Notes under the pieces: model-generated
Seen by the model: only the letters and a program-made list of their open reading frames with translations
The model's database searches: none
What the model was told of the DNA's origin: nothing
Assembly: GCF_040719375.1 (NCBI RefSeq)
Contig: NZ_JBFDTP010000002.1
Coordinates: 2,666,001 to 2,730,000, forward strand
Length of the DNA: 64,000 bases
Origin: Clostridium sp. AN503
GTDB taxonomy: Bacteria > Bacillota > Clostridia > Lachnospirales > Lachnospiraceae
Direction of reading: 5' to 3'
Program-made: the position numbers and the translations under genes
Shown here: one piece after another, positions 1 to 7,948 of the stretch
How the letters are laid out: the number at the start of each line of letters is the position of its first letter
Numbering within the stretch: the first letter of the stretch is position 1

Positions 1-1312
1 CGGCGGACTGCGGATTCGCCAGCAGAATCTCTTCTATGATCTTTTTTAAGGCGGCCTCGTCGTTGACAACCTTCAGCCCATTCTCTTCCACATAAGCCTC
101 CGGGTCCACATCCTCCGCAAAAACCGCCTCAAATACGTTCTTTGCCACAGTACGGCTGATGATATTTTTATCTACCAGGGCCACCAGCTTTGCCAGATTC
201 ACCGGTGAAAAATCCATGTCCTCCACGTCCTTTTCATGCTCCTTTAATAAACGCATCCCATCGGTCATCAGCCAGTTGGAAACCTCTTTAGGTTTTTTGC
301 ACAGCTCCACCGTCTGCTCGAATATATCTGCCAGATGCCTGGAGGATGTCAGGATATCCGCATCGTACTGGGGCAGGCCGTACTCCTCCTGATACCGTCT
401 CACCTTCTCTGTCTGGAACTCCGGCTGTGCCGCCCTGATCCGCCCGATCCATTCATCACTGATCCGTATGGGCGTCAAGTCCGGGTCCGGGAAGTAGCGG
501 TAATCCTGTGCGTCTTCCTTGGAGCGCATGGCATGGGAGGACTCTTTGTTGTCGTCCCACCTTCTGGTCTCCTGGACCACCTTTTTTCCATCCTCCAAAA
601 GCTCGATCTGGCGGGCGCGCTCCCCCTCGACGGCACGCGCGATCGCCTTAAAGGAGTTTAAGTTCTTCATCTCTGTCCTGGTACCGAAATCCGGCGCTCC
701 CACTTCTCTCACAGATAAGTTCACATCCGCACGCATGGAGCCTTCCTGGAGCTTGCAGTCGGAAGCCCCCAGGTACTGGATGGTCAGCCTCAGCTTTTCC
801 AGGTATGCGATCACCTCATCGGCATTTCGCATATCCGGCTCCGACACGATCTCGATCAGAGGCACGCCGCTCCGGTTATAATCCACCAGAGAGCAGTCCT
901 CCCACTCGTCATGGATCAGTTTCCCCGCATCCTCCTCCATATGGATCTCATGGATTCCGATCTTTTTTCTTCCCGCAGCCGTCTCGATCTCCACCCAGCC
1001 GTCGTGGCAGATGGGCAGATAGAGCTGGGAGATCTGATAGTTCTGCGGATTGTCCGGGTAAAAATAGTTTTTCCGGTCAAATTTGCAGTACTGGTTAACG
1101 CTGCAATTGGTGGCAAGTCCTACCGCCAGGGCATATTCCACTACCTGCCTGTTGAGGACCGGAAGCGCTCCCGGCATACCGGTGCACACCGGGCAGGTGT
1201 GGGTATTTGGCGCTCCTCCGAACTCTGTGGAACACCCGCAGAATATCTTGGTTTTCGTCGCCAGCTCCACATGGACCTCCAGGCCGATGACGGTTTCATA
1301 CTGTCTGTTCAT
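1..1312 (-). CDS. gatB: Asp/Glu-tRNA amidotransferase subunit B, 3' end cut by window edge
   Basis: GatB is the tRNA-binding and kinase subunit of cytosolic GatCAB. It activates the side chain of Asp-tRNA(Asn) or Glu-tRNA(Gln) with ATP so that ammonia delivered from GatA can amidate it. The reading frame opens with MNRQYETVIGLEVHVEL, the hallmark GatB start, and stays open to base 1. The last readable residues (EEILLANPQSA) belong to the C-terminal tRNA-recognition domain, so only about 40 residues are missing. The ATG (1312-1310) overlaps the gatA TGA by one base, which implies translational coupling. It is the last gene of aspS2-gatC-gatA-gatB. Confidence 0.96.
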   Translation of the reverse strand, partial: MNRQYETVIGLEVHVELATKTKIFCGCSTEFGGAPNTHTCPVCTGMPGALPVLNRQVVEYALAVGLATNCSVNQYCKFDRKNYFYPDNPQNYQISQLYLPICHDGWVEIETAAGRKKIGIHEIHMEEDAGKLIHDEWEDCSLVDYNRSGVPLIEIVSEPDMRNADEVIAYLEKLRLTIQYLGASDCKLQEGSMRADVNLSVREVGAPDFGTRTEMKNLNSFKAIARAVEGERARQIELLEDGKKVVQETRRWDDNKESSHAMRSKEDAQDYRYFPDPDLTPIRISDEWIGRIRAAQPEFQTEKVRRYQEEYGLPQYDADILTSSRHLADIFEQTVELCKKPKEVSNWLMTDGMRLLKEHEKDVEDMDFSPVNLAKLVALVDKNIISRTVAKNVFEAVFAEDVDPEAYVEENGLKVVNDEAALKKIIEEILLANPQSA

Positions 1313-2793
1313 CACGCATCACCTCCTGCTGCACCAGACGCCAGCTCCGGCATCTCATAGCTGCGGCTGCACTCATAGGCGTATCCGGCGCGGATGATAT
1401 TTTTTTCCTTGAAACAGTCCCCGATCAGCTGCAGCCCGACAGGCAGGCCTTTTGAGTCCATCCCGCAGGGCACAGTCATGGCAGGCAGGCCCGCCAGGTT
1501 TACAGAAACCGTATAGATATCTCCCAAATACATTTTTAAGGGATCGCTCAAAGACTCCCCAAGTCTGGGCGCTGTTGCGGGGGCCGCCGGTCCCAGGATC
1601 ACATCGTAGGTTTCAAAAGCCCGGTCAAATGCATTCTTGATCAGCGCCTTCGTCCGCAGCGCTTTTAAATAGTAGGCATCATAATAGCCGCTGCTGAGAA
1701 CAAAGGAGCCAAGCATGATACGGCGTTTTACCTCCGCCCCAAAACCTTCAGACCGGCTCTTTTTATACATGCTGTGAAGTCCATCGTATTCCTCTGCCCG
1801 GTAACCATACTTTACGCCGTCAAATCTGGACAGGTTAGAGCTGGCTTCCGCAGATGCGATCACATAGTATGCCGGGATCGCGTATTCCACCAGGCTCAAG
1901 TCAAACTCCTCCACCACGGCGCCCTTTCCCTCCAGTACCTTTGCCGCCATAAGGACCGCTTCCTTTACCTCGGGATCCAGCCCATCTCCAAGATAATCCC
2001 TCGGAATGCCGATCCGCATTCCCCTCACGTCATCCGCCAGGGCAGAGGTGAAATCATAATCCTGCCGGGCCACGGAAGTACTGTCCTTTCTATCATAGGA
2101 AGAAACAGCTTCCAGAATCACCGCACAGTCCGTCACATCCCTGGCTATGGGACCGATCTGGTCCAAAGAAGAGCCGTAAGCGACCAGACCATAGCGGGAC
2201 ACCGTACCGTAAGTGGGCTTTATTCCGGTCACCCCGCAGAGAGCGCCGGGCTGGCGGATGGAACCACCTGTGTCGGAACCAAGGGCATAAAAACACTCGT
2301 TTGCCGCCACCGCTGCACAGGAGCCGCCGGAGGAGCCGCCAGGTACATGCTCCACATTCCAGGGGTTTTTTGTTGCCCCATAAGCGGAGGTCTCTGTGGT
2401 ACTCCCCATGGCAAATTCATCCATATTGGTCTTTCCAAGGATCACCGCGCCCGCCCGTTCCAGATTTTTCACCGCCTCCGCGGTATAGGCCGGGATAAAG
2501 TTGTGCAGGATCCTGGAACCGCAGGTGGTCCGCAGTCCTTCTGTACACAGGTTATCCTTGACCGCCACCGGCACGCCGGCCAGCGGTCCGCTCAGAATAC
2601 CGCGCTCAATCTGCTCCTGCACTTCTCCTGCCTGTTTCAGAACACGCTCTTCATCTATGGTCACATAACAGTTTAAGACCGGTTCCAACGCTTTCATCTG
2701 CGCCAGAGACGCCTCTGCCGCCTCCACGGCTGTAATCTCTCCGGCTTTTATTTTTCTGCCCAGCTTGACGGCAGTCAATTCCAGTATGCTCAT
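1312..2793 (-). CDS. gatA: Asp/Glu-tRNA amidotransferase subunit A
   Basis: GatA is the glutaminase subunit of GatCAB. It hydrolyses glutamine and channels ammonia to GatB. The 493-residue protein is a full-length amidase-signature enzyme. The Ser-cisSer-Lys triad is visible as Lys79 in VAVKDN, Ser154 in PGGSSGGS and Ser178 in GSDTGGSIR, the same numbers as in the Staphylococcus aureus enzyme. The ATG at 2793 has a strong ribosome site (AAAGGAGG) six bases upstream. It lies 26 bases after gatC and overlaps gatB. No abnormal feature is seen. Confidence 0.98.
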   Translation of the reverse strand: MSILELTAVKLGRKIKAGEITAVEAAEASLAQMKALEPVLNCYVTIDEERVLKQAGEVQEQIERGILSGPLAGVPVAVKDNLCTEGLRTTCGSRILHNFIPAYTAEAVKNLERAGAVILGKTNMDEFAMGSTTETSAYGATKNPWNVEHVPGGSSGGSCAAVAANECFYALGSDTGGSIRQPGALCGVTGIKPTYGTVSRYGLVAYGSSLDQIGPIARDVTDCAVILEAVSSYDRKDSTSVARQDYDFTSALADDVRGMRIGIPRDYLGDGLDPEVKEAVLMAAKVLEGKGAVVEEFDLSLVEYAIPAYYVIASAEASSNLSRFDGVKYGYRAEEYDGLHSMYKKSRSEGFGAEVKRRIMLGSFVLSSGYYDAYYLKALRTKALIKNAFDRAFETYDVILGPAAPATAPRLGESLSDPLKMYLGDIYTVSVNLAGLPAMTVPCGMDSKGLPVGLQLIGDCFKEKNIIRAGYAYECSRSYEMPELASGAAGGDA

Positions 2794-2819
2794 GTTGCCC
2801 CTCCTTTCGTTCCGGTTCC

Positions 2820-3113
2820 CTATTCCACGGTCTTCGGAACCTTGAAAGCTCCGTCCTTCTGCTCCGGTGCATTTTTCAGGATCCGGTCTCTGTCATCCCC
2901 GCCTGTCACTACATCCTCTCGGAACACATTGTCCACCTGAAACAAGTGGGACAGAGGCTCCACGCCGGTTGTGTCCAGCTCGTTCATCTTATCGATATAG
3001 TCCAGCATTCTGTCCATATCCTTTTTTGCAGCTTCCTTTTCCTCGCCGGATAGCTCCAGCTTTGCCAGGACCGCAACATAATCAATGGTATCGCTGCTGA
3101 TCGTATTTGCCAT
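2820..3113 (-). CDS. gatC: Asp/Glu-tRNA amidotransferase subunit C
   Basis: GatC is the small subunit that wraps around GatA and GatB and stabilises the complex. The 97-residue protein starts MANTISSDTIDYVAVLAKLEL and contains the GatC pattern: a helix with LAKLELSGEEKE, then MLDYIDKMNELDTTGVEPLSHLF. The start at 3113 is preferred over a possible upstream start at 3143 because AAAAAGGAGG lies just ahead of it and GatC proteins are about 95 residues long. It sits between aspS2 and gatA in the same operon. Confidence 0.96.
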   Translation of the reverse strand: MANTISSDTIDYVAVLAKLELSGEEKEAAKKDMDRMLDYIDKMNELDTTGVEPLSHLFQVDNVFREDVVTGGDDRDRILKNAPEQKDGAFKVPKTVE

Positions 3114-3194
3114 GTTTTTCCTCCTTTTTCTGCCATGCGGCACTGTTTGGGGGCGCAGTTTCGTGCCGCTGTTTTAGCTCGCTGCGCCGATAGC

Positions 3195-4526
3195 CTACGG
3201 TTCCAAACGGGTCACGTCTCTGGGGAACAGGGATGTCTCACGGACGTTCTGTTCATCCAGAAGCCGCATGGTCAAACGCTCCAGGCCGATGCCCAGGCCT
3301 CCATGGGGCGGCATGCCATATTGAAAGATCATCAGGTAGTCCCTTATATCTTCCGGGTCCATGCCCCTCTTCTCCATCTTCTCAAGGATCGCATGGTAGT
3401 CATGGATGCGCTGGCCTCCGGTCGTGATCTCAAGCCCCTTGTACAGCAGGTCAAAGCTTAAGGTGAACCGCTTATCTTCCGGGTCGTCCATGGCGTAAAA
3501 GGGACGTTTTTTCGCAGGATAATGAGTGATGAACACAAAATCGCTTCCATACTCCTCTTTGAAATACTGTCCGATCAAAAGCTCCTCCTCCGGCTCTAAG
3601 TCATACGGGTTGCGGATCGCTCTGCCATATTTTTCAGCCGCCAGCTCTTTTGCCCGGTCAAACCGCACCTGCGGGATCTTCTCAATGGACGGTAAGTCCA
3701 CTCCCAAAAGGTCCAGCTCTTTTTTATATTCCCGCCTGAGCAGCTCCACTGTATATTTGAGAAAACCGGTCTCCATCGCCATCACATCCTCAAAACTGTC
3801 GATATAACCCATCTCAAAATCCAGGCCGATATACTCGTTTAAATGCCGGGTCGTATTATGCTTCTCGGCCCGGAACACAGGAGCCACCTCAAATACCCGG
3901 TCAAATACGCCGACCAGCATCTGCTTGTAGAACTGCGGGCTTTGTCCCAGCTCAGCCTTTTTGTTAAAGTAATTCAGCTTAAATACATTGGCGCCGCCCT
4001 CAGCTCCCCGGGAAACGATCTTCGGGGTGTGCACCTCCGTAAATCCCTGACTGCTCAAAAACTCCCGAAATCCCCGGACCACGCCCTCCTGCACCTTGAA
4101 CCTGGCGCGTTCCCTCACATTCCGCAGGGACACCGGGCGCAGCGCCAGCCGGGTCTCTAAGGACGTATTGAGCTTCCACTTGTTGACGGCTAACGGCAGG
4201 CTTTCCGCCGGTTCCGACAACACCCGGATCTGCCTGAGACGAATCTCGAACCCATGAGGCGCCCGTTCTTCCAGAGACACCGTCCCGGTTACCTCCACAG
4301 CGGATTCCTCCTTCAGCGTTTTTAGGTCAAAACCGGTTTTCCCCTCCTCATACACGCACTGCACCAGGCCTTCCGCCCTGCGCAGGATGACAAAGGCAAC
4401 CTCGCCCATGGTGCGGATATTGTGCACCGCACCGTTCATCTTTACCGTCCTGTCCACATAATCCCCATCCAGGATCTCCCGCACCCCTACGGTCTCCTTC
4501 TCCCTGACGCCTGATAAAAATTCCAT
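3195..4526 (-). CDS. aspS2: archaeal-type, probably non-discriminating aspartyl-tRNA synthetase
   Basis: Class II synthetase that charges tRNA with aspartate. At 443 residues it is the short archaeal/AspRS2 form, without the bacterial insertion domain. N-terminal OB-fold anticodon domain (about 10-105), then class II motifs: motif 2 FRAEKHNTTRHLNE and motif 3 GLGIGLERLTM near the C-terminus. It has His35 (GAVHNIR) and Pro90 (RAPHGFEI) where the discriminating Thermococcus enzyme has Trp26 and Lys85. Those substitutions are the known signature of enzymes that also charge tRNA(Asn). Start at 4526 fits AAGGAG eight bases upstream better than the GTG at 4535. It heads the gatCAB operon, as expected for a supplier of Asp-tRNA(Asn). 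A second, bacterial-type aspS is at 28514-30307. Confidence 0.93.
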   Translation of the reverse strand: MEFLSGVREKETVGVREILDGDYVDRTVKMNGAVHNIRTMGEVAFVILRRAEGLVQCVYEEGKTGFDLKTLKEESAVEVTGTVSLEERAPHGFEIRLRQIRVLSEPAESLPLAVNKWKLNTSLETRLALRPVSLRNVRERARFKVQEGVVRGFREFLSSQGFTEVHTPKIVSRGAEGGANVFKLNYFNKKAELGQSPQFYKQMLVGVFDRVFEVAPVFRAEKHNTTRHLNEYIGLDFEMGYIDSFEDVMAMETGFLKYTVELLRREYKKELDLLGVDLPSIEKIPQVRFDRAKELAAEKYGRAIRNPYDLEPEEELLIGQYFKEEYGSDFVFITHYPAKKRPFYAMDDPEDKRFTLSFDLLYKGLEITTGGQRIHDYHAILEKMEKRGMDPEDIRDYLMIFQYGMPPHGGLGIGLERLTMRLLDEQNVRETSLFPRDVTRLEP

Positions 4527-4637
4527 ACTGCTCACTCCTTACCTGAGTGCTGTGAATGCCGGCTCAGGAAATGCCGCATTCACACTCACCTCGAAAAATG
4601 CCATGTATCCCGGGAAACCGGAAGCTTTCTGAAAATG

Positions 4638-4682
4638 AAAAAAGCCCCGCCCCGGAATACTGTTACATATTCCGGGACGGGA
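4638..4682 (-). terminator. T-box terminator hairpin before aspS2
   Basis: On the minus strand CCCGTCCCGGAATA and its complement enclose a short loop and are followed by TTTTTT. It lies directly after the T-box antiterminator sequence and about 110 bases before the aspS2 start. It is the conditional terminator of the leader. Confidence 0.9.
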
Positions 4683-4940
4683 CATGAAGTTCATGTTCCG
4701 CGGTACCACCCGCATTGAGACCGGTCCAGTGCAAAAACCGGTGCTCCACTCTCGGCGCGTAACGAGCGCCAGACGGATATCCCTACGCCTCCTGTAGTTT
4801 CAGGATACCAGCTCCGGAGTGTTCCCTTTCGCCCAGTCCAACGTAACAGCGCTCTCAGTCGGTGACGCCGTCTTCCTGTCGAAGTCCTGCTGGCAAGAGT
4901 CTCCTTCTCAGCCATTCAAATGCTTTGCCGCACTAAATTG
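4638..4940 (-). promoter_or_regulatory. T-box leader of aspS2-gatCAB, candidate Asn/Glu specifier
   Basis: Untranslated leader that senses uncharged tRNA and lets transcription pass the terminator. The T-box consensus GGGTGGTACCGCGG is at 4698-4712. Upstream lie Stem I elements, including a CTGAGAG motif near 4850-4860 that recurs in the trp leader. The best specifier candidate is GGGAACACTCC, with GAAC at 4824-4821. It holds AAC (Asn) followed by A, overlapping GAA (Glu) by a one-base shift. The context matches the TGG-AC-CGGAG arrangement of the trp T-box here. The specifier assignment is inference; the T-box itself is clear. Confidence 0.9.
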
Positions 4941-4946
4941 GTTATT

Positions 4947-4975
4947 ATATTAGCACAACGCTTTTTTATTTGCAA
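4947..4975 (-). promoter_or_regulatory. promoter of aspS2-gatCAB
   Basis: Minus strand: -35 TTGCAA (4975-4970), 17-bp spacer, -10 TAATAT (4952-4947) with an extended-10 TG. Transcription would start near 4940, at the 5' end of the T-box leader. Confidence 0.65.
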
Positions 4976-5003
4976 GACCTAAAATTTTATTTGAAAATTT
5001 CCA

Positions 5004-5032
5004 TTGACATAATTTTTTTATCCATGTATGAT
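5004..5032 (+). promoter_or_regulatory. promoter of the MATE gene
   Basis: TTGACA (5004-5009), 17-bp spacer, TATGAT (5027-5032): a near-consensus sigma-A promoter. It is divergent from the aspS2 promoter, with about 30 bp between the two -35 boxes, and 57 bases ahead of the MATE start codon. Confidence 0.75.
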
Positions 5033-5088
5033 TGTTAACAGACCATTAACGCAGTATTTTTGTCACTAAAGAGGGGGTTCTTTTTTTT

Positions 5089-6456
5089 ATGTCTGAAATC
5101 AATACAAAACCAGAGCAGAACAAGATGGGTACTATGCCCATCAACCGGCTGCTCATTTCCATGTCCCTGCCCATGATCATTTCCATGCTGGTGCAGGCGA
5201 TGTACAACATTATTGACAGCGTTTTCGTTGCCCAGATCGGTGAAAATGCACTGGCCGCCGTTTCCATGGCGTTCCCGATCCAGAGCCTGATGATCGCGGT
5301 CTCCTCCGGAACCTGCGTGGGCGTCAATGCCCTTTTGTCCCGGTCCCTGGGCGAACGCCGGCCGGAGGATGCGCGGCTGGCTGCCATCAACGGTATCTTC
5401 CTTGCGATGTTAGGCGCTCTTGCATTTGCACTGTTTGGCCTTTTTGGGTCCCGCATGTATTTTGCAAGCCAGACCTCTGACCCGGAGATCATCGAATACG
5501 GAGTACAGTACCTTCGGATCTGTACCATTTTCTCCTTCGGTATATTCGGAGAAATGATGTTTGAGCGGATCATACAGTCTACCGGCCGCACCATCTACAG
5601 CCTGTTTTCCCAGGGGATCGGGGCTGTCACCAACATCATCCTGGACCCGATCATGATCTTTGGCCTGCTGGGATTCCCGGCGCTGGGAATCCGCGGCGCG
5701 GCGATCGCCACGGTGATCGGACAGATCTTTGCGATGCTCATATCCCTGTTCTGCAACTTAAGATGGAACCCGGATGTCAGCATCAACATGCGCGGCTTTA
5801 TGCCCCATGGTCATACGATCAAAATCATTTATGCTGTAGGGATCCCGTCCATTATCATGCAGGCCATCACCTCCGTGATGACCTACGGCATGAACCTGAT
5901 CCTGATCGGTTTTTCCGCTACCGCTGTAACCGTGCTTGGTATCTATTTCAAGCTCCAGAGCTTTATCTTCATGCCGATCTTTGGCTTAAACAACGGTATG
6001 ATCCCGATCATCGCGTACAATTACGGCGCGCGGAACAAGAAGCGCATCATGTCTACAGCGAAGCTGAGTATCGGCATCGCGGTGGGGATCATGCTGGTGG
6101 GACTGGCGATCTTCCAGCTGTTCACCCCACAGCTTCTCCTGATCTTCAACGCCTCCGACCACCTGCTGGAGATCGGCGTCCCGGCACTGCGGCTCATCAG
6201 CTTAAGCTTTTTATTTGCCGGCTACTGCATCATCGTCAGCTCCGTATTCCAGGCCTTGGGCAATGGCGTCTACAGCCTGATCATCTCCGTGGCAAGGCAG
6301 CTTCTGTGCATCCTGCCGCTGGCTTACGTTTTCGCCAAGTTCTGGGGACTGCACGCCGTATGGTACTCCTTCCCGATGGCGGAGATCATCTCTGTGGTGC
6401 TCAGCTCGATCCTGTTTAAACGGATCTATGACAAGAAGATCAAAGTGTTGAAATAA
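5089..6456 (+). CDS. MATE family efflux transporter
   Basis: Membrane antiporter of the multidrug and toxic compound extrusion family. It exports cationic drugs or metabolites in exchange for Na+ or H+. The 455 residues form about twelve hydrophobic segments in two homologous bundles. The first half has the typical LLISMSLPMIISMLVQAMYN opening, followed by a DSVFVAQIGENALAAVS segment. The middle segment MPIFGLNNGMIPIIAYNYGA is the equivalent motif of the second half. GAGGGGG at 5071-5077 precedes the ATG. It is monocistronic, with its own promoter and a downstream hairpin at 6481-6534. Substrate cannot be told from sequence. Confidence 0.93.
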   Translation: MSEINTKPEQNKMGTMPINRLLISMSLPMIISMLVQAMYNIIDSVFVAQIGENALAAVSMAFPIQSLMIAVSSGTCVGVNALLSRSLGERRPEDARLAAINGIFLAMLGALAFALFGLFGSRMYFASQTSDPEIIEYGVQYLRICTIFSFGIFGEMMFERIIQSTGRTIYSLFSQGIGAVTNIILDPIMIFGLLGFPALGIRGAAIATVIGQIFAMLISLFCNLRWNPDVSINMRGFMPHGHTIKIIYAVGIPSIIMQAITSVMTYGMNLILIGFSATAVTVLGIYFKLQSFIFMPIFGLNNGMIPIIAYNYGARNKKRIMSTAKLSIGIAVGIMLVGLAIFQLFTPQLLLIFNASDHLLEIGVPALRLISLSFLFAGYCIIVSSVFQALGNGVYSLIISVARQLLCILPLAYVFAKFWGLHAVWYSFPMAEIISVVLSSILFKRIYDKKIKVLK

Positions 6457-6480
6457 TCCTGCTATTGTATATTGCTTATT

Positions 6481-6534
6481 AAATAACCCTGTGTAAGAGG
6501 TGAGATTTCCGCCGTTTGCATGGGGTTATTTTTA
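6481..6534 (+). terminator. probable terminator after the MATE gene
   Basis: AAATAACCC and GGGTTATTT form a stem around a long loop and are followed by TTTAA. The long loop makes it a weaker intrinsic terminator. The degenerate repeat described below begins inside its 3' end. Confidence 0.5.
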
Positions 6535-6613
6535 AGTTCCGGCCCGAAACCAGAACAAAAACCATGCTGTCCGACCGCCCGCCTGCTACTGCTGCAAAAT
6601 GCGGAAATTCAAG
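6531..6613 (+). repeat. degenerate palindromic repeat, upstream copy
   Basis: GCTGCAAAATGCGGAAATTCAAG at 6591-6613 matches 22 of 23 bases of the right arm of the long hairpin at 62392-62493. The flanking CCGACCGCCCGCC and the left part TTAAGTTCCGG resemble the rest of that element with a deletion. It lies between the MATE terminator and the promoter of the Rpn nuclease gene. Confidence 0.7.
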
Positions 6614-6625
6614 TTCAACTCGTTC

Positions 6626-6654
6626 TTGACAGTGCCAGAATCATATTGTATAGT
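6626..6654 (+). promoter_or_regulatory. promoter of the Rpn nuclease gene
   Basis: TTGACA (6626-6631), 17-bp spacer, TATAGT (6649-6654), a near-consensus sigma-A promoter. The start codon is about 230 bases downstream, so the transcript has a long leader. The rest of 6457-6887 holds no convincing gene. Confidence 0.75.
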
Positions 6655-6887
6655 ATAGACAATTTCCTGTGGGATTCTTCCCGCAGCAATTTCCGGGATC
6701 TTTTGTTATATCGGCAGTTCGTCAAAGATTTCCAGTTTTATGCAGCACTTGGCGGTATGCAACAGTATGCGACATTTCGTTTTTTGTATCACAAGGGTAT
6801 CTCTTTCGTCACGATTCATTTCTCTTATCCCAGAGAATTTCGTGATTGAAAACACATCTAAAACATCTTATAATGGAGGTAGCAGTA

Positions 6888-7778
6888 ATGAGAAGAAACA
6901 GAGAACACAAGGACAAGGTATTTATCATGGCATTTCAGAGGCCGGAGGATCTGCTGGATCTGTACAATGGTCTGAACCGCAGCCACTACACCAATCCCGA
7001 CGACCTGGAGATCACAACACTGGAGGATGCCATTTACATCCACATGAAGAATGATGTATCCTTCCTGGTTGACAACACGCTGAACCTGTGGGAACACCAG
7101 AGCACTTACAATCCCAATATGCCAGTGCGTGGGCTTTCCTATTTTGCGAAGCTGTATCAAAAGTACATCGATCAACATCGGATCAATGTGTTCAGCAGCA
7201 GTTTAAAACCGCTGCCGTTCCCGCAATATTTTGTATTTTATAATGGTCTGCGGGAGGAGCCGGACAGAAAGGATCTGCTGCTTTCAGACGCATTTATAAA
7301 GCCTGACAGCAAACACTTGGAAAATCAGGAGAGTTTATCCAGAATGCCGTGTCTGGAGGTCCGTGCCACGATGCTCAACATCAACAGCGGACACAACCGG
7401 GAGTTGATGGAAAGCTGCCGGCGCTTGAGGGAATACTCCCAGTTTATTGAGAAGATCCGGTTTTATCAGGGAAAGGGACTTCCTGTAGAGCAGGCATTAG
7501 ACCAGGCAGTTAATGACTGTATCCACGAGGAGGTATTAGCGGATATCCTGTCCGTACATAAAGCGGAGGTGATAGCAATGTTTCTGACAGAATATGATGA
7601 AGAACGTCATATGGAAATGGAGAGAGAAGAATGGGAAGCGAAAGGCGAGATCAAAGGTCTGATAGAAACCTGCCAGGAACTTGGCGTTTCCCGCAGATCC
7701 ACAGGGGAGAAGCTCCAGACAAAGCTTTCCCTGGATGCTGATGCCGCCGAGGAATATTTGATAAAGTACTGGAAATGA
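6888..7778 (+). CDS. Rpn-family PD-(D/E)XK nuclease / putative transposase
   Basis: The family is known for DNA nucleases that promote recombination, often annotated as transposase-like. The 296-residue protein has a putative nuclease core near residues 45-75: Asp56 in KNDVSFL, then Glu69 and Gln71 in LWEHQSTYNPN, the D...E-x-Q arrangement of this group. Next comes the PVRGLSYFAKLYQKYI segment typical of clostridial members. The C-terminus is acidic and helical (EMEREEWEAKGEIKGLIE), also typical. The start at 6888 follows GGAGG by eight bases; an ATG at 6846 has no such site. It is a single gene flanked by inverted repeats (6589-6601 and 7874-7886). Actual mobility is not shown. Confidence 0.85.
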   Translation: MRRNREHKDKVFIMAFQRPEDLLDLYNGLNRSHYTNPDDLEITTLEDAIYIHMKNDVSFLVDNTLNLWEHQSTYNPNMPVRGLSYFAKLYQKYIDQHRINVFSSSLKPLPFPQYFVFYNGLREEPDRKDLLLSDAFIKPDSKHLENQESLSRMPCLEVRATMLNINSGHNRELMESCRRLREYSQFIEKIRFYQGKGLPVEQALDQAVNDCIHEEVLADILSVHKAEVIAMFLTEYDEERHMEMEREEWEAKGEIKGLIETCQELGVSRRSTGEKLQTKLSLDADAAEEYLIKYWK

Positions 7779-7792
7779 ATTCCTCACAGATC

Positions 7793-7892
7793 ATGGAGCT
7801 GTTGTAAAATGATATTTTATACAAGATATCGGTGTTATTTGATAGATCAAATATGATATCCTGCTGGATTTTTCATTTTGCAGCAGCTCCAT
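7793..7892. repeat. inverted repeat between the Rpn gene and the glycerophosphodiesterase
   Basis: Arms ATGGAGCTGTTGTAAAATG (7793-7811) and CATTTTGCAGCAGCTCCAT (7874-7892) pair with only two wobble mismatches around an AT-rich interior, which itself holds TATTTGAT/ATCAAATA. The 13 bases CATTTTGCAGCAG (7874-7886) are the exact complement of 6589-6601 on the other side of the Rpn gene. It lies between convergent genes, so it may also terminate transcription. Confidence 0.75.
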
Positions 7893-7948
7893 TACTATAG
7901 CTTATTTACAGTCATCAGCAGGAGCAGAAGACCAGAATAAATTTCCGG

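Noticed and set aside
4691..4915. 74-codon frame within the aspS2 leader, a possible leader peptide
   Set aside because: The stretch is explained by T-box structure, and T-box leaders do not need a peptide. No convincing ribosome site.
6520..6849. Open frame of 109 codons upstream of the Rpn gene
   Set aside because: It has no ribosome site, runs through a repeat and across the Rpn promoter, and has no protein-like composition.
6888..7778. Rpn gene considered as a complete insertion sequence
   Set aside because: Inverted repeats bracket it, but no target-site duplication is seen and the repeats are palindromic elements rather than classical IS ends. It is reported as a hypothesis only.
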